In this document: piece by piece, positions 15,748 through 22,858 of the stretch
Position numbering within the stretch: position 1 is the stretch's first letter
How the letters are laid out: every line of letters starts with the position of its first letter
Origin: Robiginitomaculum sp.
GTDB lineage: Bacteria > Pseudomonadota > Alphaproteobacteria > Caulobacterales > Maricaulaceae
Direction of reading: 5' to 3'
Assembly (NCBI GenBank): GCA_021776675.1
Contig: JAJFFM010000113.1
Location: 1 to 32,721, forward strand
Length of the DNA: 32,721 nucleotides
Translations under genes and position numbers: made by a program
The notes under the pieces: model-generated
What the model was told of the DNA's origin: nothing
Seen by the model: only the letters and a program-made list of their open reading frames with translations
Database searches by the model: none

Positions 15748-16479
15748 ATGGGAATTTTTTCAAGAATGGGTGACATCATCAATTCCAACCTCAACTCAAT
15801 GATCGATAAAGCAGAAAATCCTGAAAAGATTACGCGTTTGATCATCCAAGAGATGGAAGACACATTGGTCGAAGTTCGCACCTCAGCCGCCCGCAATATC
15901 GCAGAAACCAAAGAATTGAGCCGCCGTGCAGACCAATATGATGCTCGCTCAAAAGAATGGGCCGATAAAGCGGAACTTGCTTTGACTAAAGGTCGTGAAG
16001 ACCTAGCCCGAGGCGCTGTGCAAGCCAAACAACAATCAGAGCAGATGGCTGCAGTCGTCCGTAAAGAAATAGAAATCTTAAACGAAGCTGTTGCCAAAGC
16101 AGATTCCGATTTGGAAAAACTGCAGGCTAAACTGAACGAAGCCAAAGCCAAGCACAAAGCCTTGATGATGCGCGGTAGCACTGCTACAAACCAAATTAAG
16201 ATGCGCAAGGTTATGACTTCTAACAAAGTTGACGATGCCCTTGCCCGTTATGAACGCATGGAACGCAAAGTAGACGAATTAGAAGCACATGTAGAAGCTT
16301 TCGACCTAGGTGGTGGTCTTGGTAATGGCCAGAGCTTAGAAAGCCAATTTGCAGCTCTGGAAGCTGATGACGCTGTAGAAGCTGAGTTAGCCACGTTGAA
16401 AAAAAGCCTTGGTAAAACAATGGGTAAAACGAATACCAAGCCCGCGAAACCCGCAAAAAAGGTTGCAGCTAGTAAATAG
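15748..16479 (+). CDS. pspA: Phage shock protein A
   Basis: This 243-residue PspA/IM30-family protein has the amphipathic N-terminus (MGIFSRMGDIINSNLNSMID) and AENPEKITRLIIQEMEDTL, which match the family very closely. A long alpha-helical coiled coil to about residue 180 follows, with ERMERKVDELEAHVEA. It is longer than E. coli PspA (222) because of a Gly-rich hinge and a Lys/Pro/Ala-rich C-terminal tail. PspA is an ESCRT-III-like protein that binds damaged inner membrane and, in the classical system, inhibits PspF. The RBS is AGGAGAC. The stop codon lies inside an 11-bp hairpin. pspB follows 53 bases later. Confidence 0.96.
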   Translation: MGIFSRMGDIINSNLNSMIDKAENPEKITRLIIQEMEDTLVEVRTSAARNIAETKELSRRADQYDARSKEWADKAELALTKGREDLARGAVQAKQQSEQMAAVVRKEIEILNEAVAKADSDLEKLQAKLNEAKAKHKALMMRGSTATNQIKMRKVMTSNKVDDALARYERMERKVDELEAHVEAFDLGGGLGNGQSLESQFAALEADDAVEAELATLKKSLGKTMGKTNTKPAKPAKKVAASK

Positions 16480-16487
16480 CTGCAACC
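16461..16487 (+). promoter_or_regulatory. Perfect 11-bp hairpin spanning the pspA stop codon
   Basis: GGTTGCAGCTA and TAGCTGCAACC flank the loop GTAAA, and the pspA TAG stop (16477-16479) begins the right arm. There is no T-tract (AAATGCGAAC follows). It is likely an intercistronic RNA structure that sets the pspA to pspBC ratio by 3'-end protection or partial termination. Confidence 0.7.
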
Positions 16488-16532
16488 AAATGCGAACCTC
16501 GTAACGTCTAACCTTTAGAGAGAGAAAATTGA

Positions 16533-16793
16533 ATGAGTGAATTAGCCTTAATGATCCCAATCGTTGCCATTGTAGGCGGCATCGGGGCCGGGATGCTTAA
16601 ATCCCACTATAAGCATAAAGAAAAAATGATGGGACATATGAGTGTGGACCAAATGGCAGAACTGGAACAAATGTCCAAAATTGCCGACATACTCGACCAA
16701 CGTGTCAATGTCCTGGAACGCATATTGGACGATGAAGTGCCAAATTGGAGAGAAAGTCCAGAAAGGAATGAAAGCCATGACAAAACGATATAA
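16533..16793 (+). CDS. pspB: Phage shock protein B (PspB-like inner-membrane protein)
   Basis: This 86-residue protein has one N-terminal membrane helix (LALMIPIVAIVGGIGAGML), then a basic stretch and a short coiled coil (AELEQMSKIADILDQRVNVLERIL). It ends in DDEVPNWRES, matching the C-terminal LESILDxEHPNWR signature of PspB. In the known system PspB and PspC sense membrane stress and recruit PspA. The RBS is the AGAGAGA-type stretch before the ATG at 16533. The gene overlaps the pspC start by 17 bp, so the two are coupled. Confidence 0.88.
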   Translation: MSELALMIPIVAIVGGIGAGMLKSHYKHKEKMMGHMSVDQMAELEQMSKIADILDQRVNVLERILDDEVPNWRESPERNESHDKTI

Positions 16794-17259
16794 AAATAAA
16801 TTCGACCGCGCCATGAACGATGCCAATTGGGAAGGTGATGATGATGGCTACGCATATTCAGCACCCCGCAAAATATTCCGCCGCAATAAGATAGACGGTG
16901 TCATGGGCGGGGTCTGTGCCGGGATTGGTGATTACCTAAATGTTGACCCGATTGTTGTTCGTATCCTTACTGTAATATCGTTCTTCATGACCGGCGTTAC
17001 TTTTTTCATCTATATCGGATTTTGGATTTTTACCCCGTCCGATAATCGGGCTCCTTACCGCCGTGAACATCGCCAGGCACGTAAAGCTCGACGGAAACAC
17101 CAAGATGATCCAAGCGAACCATTAACTCGTCCAGCAGCTAGCTACCGAACCGTAAGAGGTAAGTTTAGCTCACTTGAAGGCCGCTTACAGGACTTAGAAA
17201 AGTCAATTACATCAAGCGAATGGCAACTGCGCCGGGACTTCCGCGACTTAGAGAGTTAA
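16777..17259 (+). CDS. pspC: Phage shock protein C (PspC domain membrane protein)
   Basis: The ORF track begins at 16642 out of register with any RBS, inside pspB. I use the ATG at 16777, preceded by AAAGGA, giving 160 residues. The PspC domain has RNKIDGVMGGVCAGIGDYLNVDP followed by two membrane segments (VVRILTVISFFMTG and TFFIYIGFWIFTP). The C-terminal part is basic (YRREHRQARKARRKHQ), then a helical tail (FSSLEGRLQDLEKSI and WQLRRDFRDLES) similar to the C-terminal coiled region of PspC proteins. It acts with PspB as the inner-membrane stress sensor. A strong hairpin follows the stop. Confidence 0.92.
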   Translation: MTKRYKNKFDRAMNDANWEGDDDGYAYSAPRKIFRRNKIDGVMGGVCAGIGDYLNVDPIVVRILTVISFFMTGVTFFIYIGFWIFTPSDNRAPYRREHRQARKARRKHQDDPSEPLTRPAASYRTVRGKFSSLEGRLQDLEKSITSSEWQLRRDFRDLES

Positions 17260-17284
17260 GCTGGGAAAGCCAATCAAGACTAAG

Positions 17285-17307
17285 CGGGCGGACTTTAAAT
17301 CCGCCCG
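17285..17307 (+). promoter_or_regulatory. 8-bp GC-rich hairpin after pspC
   Basis: CGGGCGGA and TCCGCCCG flank the loop CTTTAAA, with an extra outer G-T wobble. It is followed by AAAACAAAC rather than a T-tract. It may act as a partial terminator or mRNA-protecting hairpin between pspC and the small exported peptide gene. Confidence 0.6.
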
Positions 17308-17357
17308 TAAAACAAACAACAAATTACAAGCACACCGAAACATAATAGGAGGACAAA

Positions 17358-17576
17358 GTGTTTACCAAATTATTTTTAATCGCCGCCGTTGGAACAGGTG
17401 CTCTCGGAACTGGTGCCGCAACGGGTTTTGCCCCGACCAGTGTAGAATTTGCAGCTGGCCCCGTTAGAGTTGAAGCAGGCAATGGTAATTTTATCTCCGC
17501 CCATATGGCAGAGCACACATCATTGACGTTGATAATTAACCTACAAGATGAGCGTAAATTACAGCTTAAGTTTTAA
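17358..17576 (+). CDS. Small exported protein of the psp locus (72 aa, unknown)
   Basis: GTG start at 17358 with an excellent AGGAGG at 17347-17352. The N-terminus (MFTKLFLIAAVGTGALGTGAA) is a signal peptide or membrane helix. The short remainder (VEFAAGPVRVEAGNGNFISA, then SLTLIINLQDERKLQLKF) looks beta-rich. It may be a minimal secreted beta-strand protein. I recognise no family. It lies between pspC and two exported DUF2807 proteins, flanked by hairpins on both sides. The strong RBS is good evidence that it is translated. An envelope role is inferred from the signal sequence and neighbours. Confidence 0.7.
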   Translation: MFTKLFLIAAVGTGALGTGAATGFAPTSVEFAAGPVRVEAGNGNFISAHMAEHTSLTLIINLQDERKLQLKF

Positions 17577-17599
17577 TCCACCGAGTTTATCTGTTTAAA

Positions 17600-17639
17600 A
17601 AAATTGACCATCACGACATATGTCGTTATAGTCAATTTT
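17600..17639. terminator. 40-bp near-perfect inverted repeat between the 72-aa gene and the first DUF2807 gene
   Basis: AAAATTGAC (17600-17608) and GTCAATTTT (17631-17639) enclose the 14-bp palindrome ACGACATATGTCGT (17613-17626), with two base pairs and two mismatches between. The right arm ends in TTTT and the left is preceded by more A residues. It could be a weak bidirectional intrinsic terminator or a protein-binding operator for the downstream genes. The distance to the next start is only 26 bases. Confidence 0.5.
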
Positions 17640-17665
17640 CCAGTCCACAAAAAGAGAGAGCAAGA

Positions 17666-18703
17666 ATGCGTACAATTACCTATTTTAAATTAGCGACAAT
17701 TACCGCAACCTCTTGTTTGGCATTGCTTGCAAACACTGCGATCGCTAAAGATGCGCCGACCTTAACTATTCAAAACTTTATTGGTACGGTTGATGTTAGG
17801 ACTGGCAATTATGATAAAATCACTGTCACAGATGCTGACGGCGCAGACGTAAGCCAATTGGGCGCCAGCGTCTTGATTGATAATGATCAAACCATTAAAA
17901 ATACCAATTGCCGCAAATCCAATTCAAGTATTAAAATTTCTGTTGGTAGTTGGAAGTGGAATAAACGCAAAGGTGGGTATAAAAACCTTGATGCCTACCC
18001 TCAACTGAAAATTACGGCACCTGCCAATACACACCTTGTCATAGATAAAGCCATTATATTTGGCGATGTTGGCAATATTGGATCCGCTGATATTAAAATG
18101 CGTTCTTGCGGTGATCTGGAATTATCTGATGTCAACGGCCACACAAATTTAGGTGTTTCTGGATCAGGTGATTTTACCGCGCAAAATGTACAGAGCCTAA
18201 AAATTGGTCTTGCGGGCTCAGGTGATGTGAAAATCGCCAATGTAGCAGGCGCGGCAACAATAGCGAGCGCCGGGTCAGGCGACCACGAGATTGGAAATAT
18301 AGGCGGAAATTTTGACTATACCGGCGCTGGGTCTGGCGATCTGGATGCGGGTAATATCACTGGCAATGCTGAAATAACGACGGCAGGCTCCGGAGACGTC
18401 GAAATTGAACGCCTCGCAGGAAACCTTATTTATACAAGCGGTGGCAGCGGTAATTTTGACGCAGATTATGTCGGCGGCAAAAACCTTTCTAGTAAATCTG
18501 GCGGTAGCGGTACTGTGGAAATAGACGACGGCGATGTCGTGGAATTATATATAAAAGTCGGCGGTTCAGGCAATGTCCGGTACGACGGTAAATCAACAAA
18601 TGCTGAGCTTTATGCCAGTGGAAGCGGTGAAATTACGGTGCAAGAACCAAGCGGTAATTTGCGCAAGAAAAAACACGGTTCTGGCTCAATTCGCATCAGA
18701 TAA
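17666..18703 (+). CDS. Secreted DUF2807 (Toastrack/head-GIN) beta-solenoid protein 1
   Basis: This 345-residue protein has a signal peptide with cleavage after AIA (residue 27). An N-terminal strand region begins LTIQNFIGTVDV. About ten glycine-turn rungs follow with a period near 20 residues (VSGSGDF, LAGSGDV, SAGSGDH, GAGSGDL, TAGSGDV, SGGSGNF, SGGSGTV, VGGSGNV, ASGSGEI, HGSGSI). Two cysteines (C82 and C148) match the paralogue downstream and may form a disulfide. DUF2807 belongs to the Toastrack-type domains known to occur with PspC and other membrane-stress systems. The family name 'adhesin' is only a prediction. The last gene follows 34 bases later, so they are cotranscribed. It is likely periplasmic or outer-surface; the function is unknown. 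Confidence 0.85.
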   Translation: MRTITYFKLATITATSCLALLANTAIAKDAPTLTIQNFIGTVDVRTGNYDKITVTDADGADVSQLGASVLIDNDQTIKNTNCRKSNSSIKISVGSWKWNKRKGGYKNLDAYPQLKITAPANTHLVIDKAIIFGDVGNIGSADIKMRSCGDLELSDVNGHTNLGVSGSGDFTAQNVQSLKIGLAGSGDVKIANVAGAATIASAGSGDHEIGNIGGNFDYTGAGSGDLDAGNITGNAEITTAGSGDVEIERLAGNLIYTSGGSGNFDADYVGGKNLSSKSGGSGTVEIDDGDVVELYIKVGGSGNVRYDGKSTNAELYASGSGEITVQEPSGNLRKKKHGSGSIRIR

Positions 18704-18737
18704 CAAACTAACCCACCAAAACAAAAGGGAAATAATT

Positions 18738-19652
18738 ATGCGTAACTTCACATCATTAAGTGCACTGGCAGCAGCAAGCTGTCTAACCCTATTTGGCGCA
18801 CCTGCATTTGCCAATAACGCGCCAGTTCTTAAGATAGAAAATTTTATTGGCACAATTGAAATCATCACTAGCAATACTGGCAAGATTACTGTCGAAAATG
18901 CGGACGGCGTAAAATCGGTGCGCTCTGGTTCCGACCTATCCATTGATGATGAAACTTCCGTCCGTAAATATAATTGCCGTACCAAAGGAAAGCATGTCCT
19001 CATCGGTAAAGGCAAATGGAGCGGGTTTTCCAATAAAGGGTTTAAAAACATCAAAGAATATCCGCATGTTAAAATTAGCGCCCCGCAAGACGTACATCTC
19101 GACATCAGTAGCTCCATCATTTTTGGTAAAGTCGACACCGTCGGATCTGCTCATTTACATATTGGGTCTTGTGGTGATTTGAAACTTGGTGATGTTACGG
19201 GTCAATTAGACTTATCCGTTTCGGGTTCAGGTGATGTAACCTTTGGCAATGCAGGCGTATCAGACATTAACATATCGGGTGCAGGTGATGTCACGGCAGA
19301 AGATTTGCAGAAAGCTGATATTGATGTTTCCGGTAGCGGCGATTTGGAGTTGGGTAACATTTCCGGCTCAACAAATATCGAATCGAGCGGCGCAGGCGAT
19401 ATTGAAATCAATAGCATTATTGGCGAAGACCTGACAATAAATGTCAGCGGCAGTAGCAGCATCTCAATCGACAGCGGTAGTGTCGACACATTATACATAC
19501 GAGCCTCAGGTGCCAGCGACGTTACGTATAATGGAAGCTCAAAAGACGCTGAAGCCCGCGCCAGTGGTGCCAGCGATGTCACTATACACAACCCATCCGG
19601 CCAATTGCGTACAAGTGATAGTGGTGCTGGGGACGTTAATGTCCGCGGCTAA
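18738..19652 (+). CDS. Secreted DUF2807 (Toastrack/head-GIN) beta-solenoid protein 2
   Basis: The ORF track starts at 18573 inside the upstream gene. The true start is the ATG at 18738, preceded by AAAGGGAAA and opening a signal peptide (MRNFTSLSALAAASCLTLFGAPAFA). The 304-residue product is a paralogue of the preceding protein. It shares LKIENFIGTIEI, the Cys pair (C80 in YNCR, C145 in GSCGDL) and glycine-turn rungs, but only about eight of them (VSGSGDV, ISGAGDV, VSGSGDL, SSGAGDI, VSGSSSI, ASGASDV twice, DSGAGDV). Tandem duplication followed by gain or loss of two rungs explains the 41-residue difference. It is the last gene of the psp-strand run, before the terminator at 19747. Confidence 0.85.
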   Translation: MRNFTSLSALAAASCLTLFGAPAFANNAPVLKIENFIGTIEIITSNTGKITVENADGVKSVRSGSDLSIDDETSVRKYNCRTKGKHVLIGKGKWSGFSNKGFKNIKEYPHVKISAPQDVHLDISSSIIFGKVDTVGSAHLHIGSCGDLKLGDVTGQLDLSVSGSGDVTFGNAGVSDINISGAGDVTAEDLQKADIDVSGSGDLELGNISGSTNIESSGAGDIEINSIIGEDLTINVSGSSSISIDSGSVDTLYIRASGASDVTYNGSSKDAEARASGASDVTIHNPSGQLRTSDSGAGDVNVRG

Positions 19653-19746
19653 AATTTATACTTCAAATAACGGCCACCTATACGGCCAAGAAATAACGGT
19701 AAAGGCTTAGGCCTAATGCTGGCCCCATTAACCAGCAAACCGTTAG

Positions 19747-19799
19747 GTGCGCTTTGCAGGCAGGATTCTCTCTCGACTGCGAAGCGCACTTTCTCATTT
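19747..19799 (+). terminator. Intrinsic terminator of the psp/DUF2807 operon
   Basis: GTGCGCTT (19747-19754) pairs with AAGCGCAC (19782-19789), and GCAG/CTGC extends the stem inside. The T-rich TTTCTCATTT follows on the + strand. A smaller hairpin GCTGG/CCAGC (19718-19722 and 19732-19736) precedes it. The orientation fits the plus-strand operon rather than trmB. Confidence 0.7.
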
Positions 19800-19830
19800 G
19801 CCGCCCCAATCTTATTTACAGAACAAAGCC

Positions 19831-20565
19831 TTAATCTTCATCTCGAATAAACTTAAAATAATGTGGCGTCCTGCCCTCTCGATATGCCTTAGCTTCATAA
19901 CGCGTACCGGGCCAATTTTTGTAAGGTTCCTGCCAATTTAAGCACCCCTCAACGTTCCAGTTAAAACCACCATGCCCAAGTATCCGTACCAACGCCCAGT
20001 CTATATAGGACGGAATATCACTAGCGAAATGTAACGCACAGTTCGGTTTTAAAGCACGGTGAAATTCACCTATAAGATCTTCTTGAATGAGCCGACGTTT
20101 ATAATGACGGACTTTGGGCCAAGGATCTGGATATAAAATATCAATATGATCAAGGCTATTGTCCGTTAGGTTTTCCAAAAATTGCCAGACATCTCCGTGG
20201 TGCAGACGAATATTCTTAAGCTGCCCCCTATCAATACCCGCTAATACCTTGGCAATACCATTCAAGAAAGGCTCCACACCAATAAACACCATATCCGGGT
20301 TTTCCTGTGCGCGGTGCAGTAAATGCTCACCGCCGCCAAACCCAACCTCCACGCTGATGCTCTTAAAGCTCTCTAGTCCCGCCAACGGGTTCCCGACGTC
20401 TATTGAAACATTCGCTAGTTGTGTTTCCACCAGCCCGCTTTGATAAGGGCTTAGCGGTTTACCCTTAGCGCGGCCCCATAGGCGGCGATAACGTTGGCCG
20501 TTGCTTGGCTTAAGGCCATTGCTTGGTTTTAGGCCATTGCTCGGCTTTAGGGGTGTGTCCGTCAT
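19831..20565 (-). CDS. trmB: tRNA (guanine-N7-)-methyltransferase
   Basis: This 244-residue enzyme makes m7G46 in tRNA using S-adenosylmethionine. It shows the SAM-binding EVGFGGGEHLL motif, FIGVEPFLNGIAKVL, the catalytic YPDPWPKVRHYKRRL region, and the C-terminal WPGTRYEAKAYREGR signature. The N-terminus carries three tandem copies of LKPSNG, which are not part of the family core. No alternative start exists after these copies, so they are translated if the start is right. The RBS is weak. It is separated from the upstream XRE gene by a terminator, so it may have its own promoter in 20566-20610. Confidence 0.96.
   Translation of the reverse strand: MTDTPLKPSNGLKPSNGLKPSNGQRYRRLWGRAKGKPLSPYQSGLVETQLANVSIDVGNPLAGLESFKSISVEVGFGGGEHLLHRAQENPDMVFIGVEPFLNGIAKVLAGIDRGQLKNIRLHHGDVWQFLENLTDNSLDHIDILYPDPWPKVRHYKRRLIQEDLIGEFHRALKPNCALHFASDIPSYIDWALVRILGHGGFNWNVEGCLNWQEPYKNWPGTRYEAKAYREGRTPHYFKFIRDED
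20497..20550 (-). repeat. 18-bp tandem triplication encoding LKPSNG x3
   Basis: Residues 6-23 of TrmB are three consecutive LKPSNG hexapeptides. The DNA copies differ at synonymous positions (AAACCAAGCAAT versus AAGCCAAGCAAC), so they are not a very recent exact slippage product or assembly artefact. Confidence 0.9.
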
Positions 20566-20613
20566 ATCATAACATTCTTGAATTACATTCTTGGTTTACT
20601 TTTGGGCATAAAG

Positions 20614-20643
20614 AAACCCTGCACGGGCATTCGTGCAGGGTTT
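20614..20643. terminator. Bidirectional-looking intrinsic terminator downstream of the XRE gene
   Basis: AAACCCTGCACG and CGTGCAGGGTTT form a perfect 12-bp stem around the loop GGCATT. On the minus strand the stem ends in GGGTTTCTTT, fitting termination of the XRE transcript. On the plus strand it ends in GGGTTTATAAA. Confidence 0.85.
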
Positions 20644-20709
20644 ATAAATCCGTTCACCCATAAAAGCTATGGGGAGATTGATATTCAAGTTTTTATTTAA
20701 CTTAAATCT

Positions 20710-21123
20710 CTAATCCTCATCTGCTGCCAATGAGCGCGCCAGTTCAAGTATTTGACGGCGTACCGCTTTATTCTTGATCTTGGAAACCGCCATAGCCAGT
20801 GAGACGCCGTCCGTAGAGTTGATGAACTCATATACGACTGGTGTTTGATCGTTTTCCCCAAATTCAGTCACAGGCATCTCATTGCCAAGACCGTCATAAA
20901 AGAAACTTACAGGTACTTCTAGGACCTGTGACATACGCCATAAACGCGAAGCGCCGACACGGTTAGCACCGCGCTCATATTTTTGTACTTGCTGGAAGGT
21001 GACGCCGAGCTGATCGCCCAACTTTTCTTGGCTCATTCTTAAAACCTGCCGGCGCAGTCTAACGCGTGTGCCGACATGAAGGTCTACCGGATTTGGTGAC
21101 CGAGGTGCATGTTGTGATTTCAT
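20710..21123 (-). CDS. XRE-family helix-turn-helix transcriptional regulator
   Basis: This 137-residue protein has an N-terminal HTH_XRE domain (residues about 15-75: VGTRVRLRRQVLRMSQEKLG, VTFQQVQKYERGANRVGASRLWRM). The C-terminal helical part ends VRRQILELARSLAADED. This is the regulator found next to lnt in many alphaproteobacteria; its target is not known to me. It starts 100 bases after the lnt stop and may be cotranscribed with it. The interval holds a TGTATACA palindrome (21148-21155) that could be an autoregulatory site. A strong terminator follows. Confidence 0.92.
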   Translation of the reverse strand: MKSQHAPRSPNPVDLHVGTRVRLRRQVLRMSQEKLGDQLGVTFQQVQKYERGANRVGASRLWRMSQVLEVPVSFFYDGLGNEMPVTEFGENDQTPVVYEFINSTDGVSLAMAVSKIKNKAVRRQILELARSLAADED

Positions 21124-21223
21124 AGTTTCATCCCTTTTGTATTAGTGTGTATACAGGGTGTAAGAGTGCTCTTTAAAATACATCTAACGCCCCGTGTATT
21201 TTGCATAATCGACTTGAATGCAG

Positions 21224-22858
21224 TCAATTTCGTTTATGCATGCCTACTACACATACTATAAGTAGAAAAATAATTAGCAAGAGTATAATATAGTTAACGC
21301 GCAATTTATATACAGTCGCCGCTATTGGCCTTGGTAAAAGCGCGTCTATAACGCCTTGCTCCCCCAACCCCAATCGGTTTATTTGCCGGCCATAAGCATC
21401 AATAACACCAGATATACCGCCAGATGTTGCGCGTATGACTGGCAATCCCTCCTCTATGGCGCGGTAACGGGCTTGATTGATATGTTGACGCGGCCCTGTG
21501 GAATTACCGTACCAGCTGTCATTAGAGAGGTTTAAAATCCAACTTGGGCTTTCCCCATTTTGCGGTAAAGACCGGCTCGTAAAGCCTGGAAAGATAATTT
21601 CATAGCAAATTTGCATACTCACGGGCGGCAGGCTTGGCAGATTGGGCACGGCGCCGCTTTGTCCGGGCGACATGGATTCCAGTGCCGTTGATAAGCTGTG
21701 TAAGCCAATGCTCTCCATCAAGCCGCCGCCCGGTATAAACTCCCCAAATGGAACTAATTTTTGTTTGTCATAAAAGGAGGATATTACGGGCGCTTGCCCA
21801 TCCTTATAAGTTATCGCCACAGCTGCGTTATAATAAGCGGTATTCTTGGAGCCAGATTTGGAGTCAGGTTTTGGCTCTGCTCTCAATGTTTGGGTAATAA
21901 ATACAGGCGGGGTTTTAATGCCCTGATCGAAACCTTGCTCGTTTCGCGAGAGAAACATATTTTCTATGGCTGCCATAAGCCCTTGGTCTTCCAACATTAA
22001 GCCCGGAATTGCGCCCTCAGGCCAAATGATATGTGTAACATCTTCAAAGCCTGCACTGCGTGATAATTGCAAGTAAGTGTTGGCCGTACTGACATACTTA
22101 TTTGGATCAAATTTATCCCGCTGGGGAATATTAGCATGGACAATGCGAAGTTTTACACCCTCTACATATTGGATATCGGCTCTACTGAGGCGCAGGGCTC
22201 CATAACCAAAACACGCCGCTATTACCGCGCTACTGAGCGCAATGGGGAGCCATTGTTGTTTGCGTTCTATCAACAGTGCAATACTAGCTGATAAAACAAA
22301 CACCAATGCAGTGAGGCCGTAAATCCCGACTATGGATGCGATTTGAGAAATTGGCTTACCCGCCGCAAATATATAACCTGGTAAATTCCACGGAAACCCA
22401 CTTAGGATATGCCCGCGCAAAAATTCGACAATAAAAAACACACTGGCAAATATTCCTGCCCGCCAAATAGACGTCTTGCCAATTTGGCTTAACCGCACAT
22501 AAACAAATCCGCCAACACCCCAGAATACTGCAAGCCCCGCAGCCAATAAGAAAATAGCAAATGGCATGAACGGCACAAATTCTGGGCCGCGCGCAATAAA
22601 TGCCGACCCTATCCAGTATAATCCGGCCAAAAAATACCCCAATGCAAAGGCAAACCCTCGCCAAAACCCTGCACGGAGTGGGCGCGCCTGTTCGTGTGCC
22701 CCGTCAAGACGCAACATCAAAAATGCAAAGCAGATTATGGTGATAAGCCACAAATAAAATGGCGCATGTCCAAGAACGGATAAGGCGCCGAGGAGCATGG
22801 TCAGAATAAATCCGCGAAACCCGTCTACTGCCAAAACTCGAGCCAATTGCTCTTGCAC
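21224..22858 (-). CDS. lnt: Apolipoprotein N-acyltransferase
   Basis: This inner-membrane enzyme adds the third acyl chain to lipoproteins. It has about six N-terminal membrane helices, then a carbon-nitrogen hydrolase domain with the catalytic Glu (WPEGAIPG), Lys (KQKLVPFGEF) and Cys (MQICYEIIFPG), and a final membrane helix. The ORF track uses a TTG at 22888. I prefer the GTG at 22858: it overlaps the corC stop as TAGTG and has GGCGGAG at good spacing, giving 544 residues. It is the end of the tight miaB-phoH-ybeY-corC-lnt run. The several lipoproteins in this window would be its substrates. Confidence 0.96.
   Translation of the reverse strand: MQEQLARVLAVDGFRGFILTMLLGALSVLGHAPFYLWLITIICFAFLMLRLDGAHEQARPLRAGFWRGFAFALGYFLAGLYWIGSAFIARGPEFVPFMPFAIFLLAAGLAVFWGVGGFVYVRLSQIGKTSIWRAGIFASVFFIVEFLRGHILSGFPWNLPGYIFAAGKPISQIASIVGIYGLTALVFVLSASIALLIERKQQWLPIALSSAVIAACFGYGALRLSRADIQYVEGVKLRIVHANIPQRDKFDPNKYVSTANTYLQLSRSAGFEDVTHIIWPEGAIPGLMLEDQGLMAAIENMFLSRNEQGFDQGIKTPPVFITQTLRAEPKPDSKSGSKNTAYYNAAVAITYKDGQAPVISSFYDKQKLVPFGEFIPGGGLMESIGLHSLSTALESMSPGQSGAVPNLPSLPPVSMQICYEIIFPGFTSRSLPQNGESPSWILNLSNDSWYGNSTGPRQHINQARYRAIEEGLPVIRATSGGISGVIDAYGRQINRLGLGEQGVIDALLPRPIAATVYKLRVNYIILLLIIFLLIVCVVGMHKRN

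Noticed and set aside
16642-16776. N-terminal extension of pspC in the ORF track
   Set aside because: It translates pspB coding sequence in another frame; the ATG at 16777 has an AAAGGA site and gives a normal PspC.
18573-18737. N-terminal extension of the second DUF2807 protein
   Set aside because: It overlaps the first DUF2807 gene and would bury a clear signal peptide beginning at 18738.
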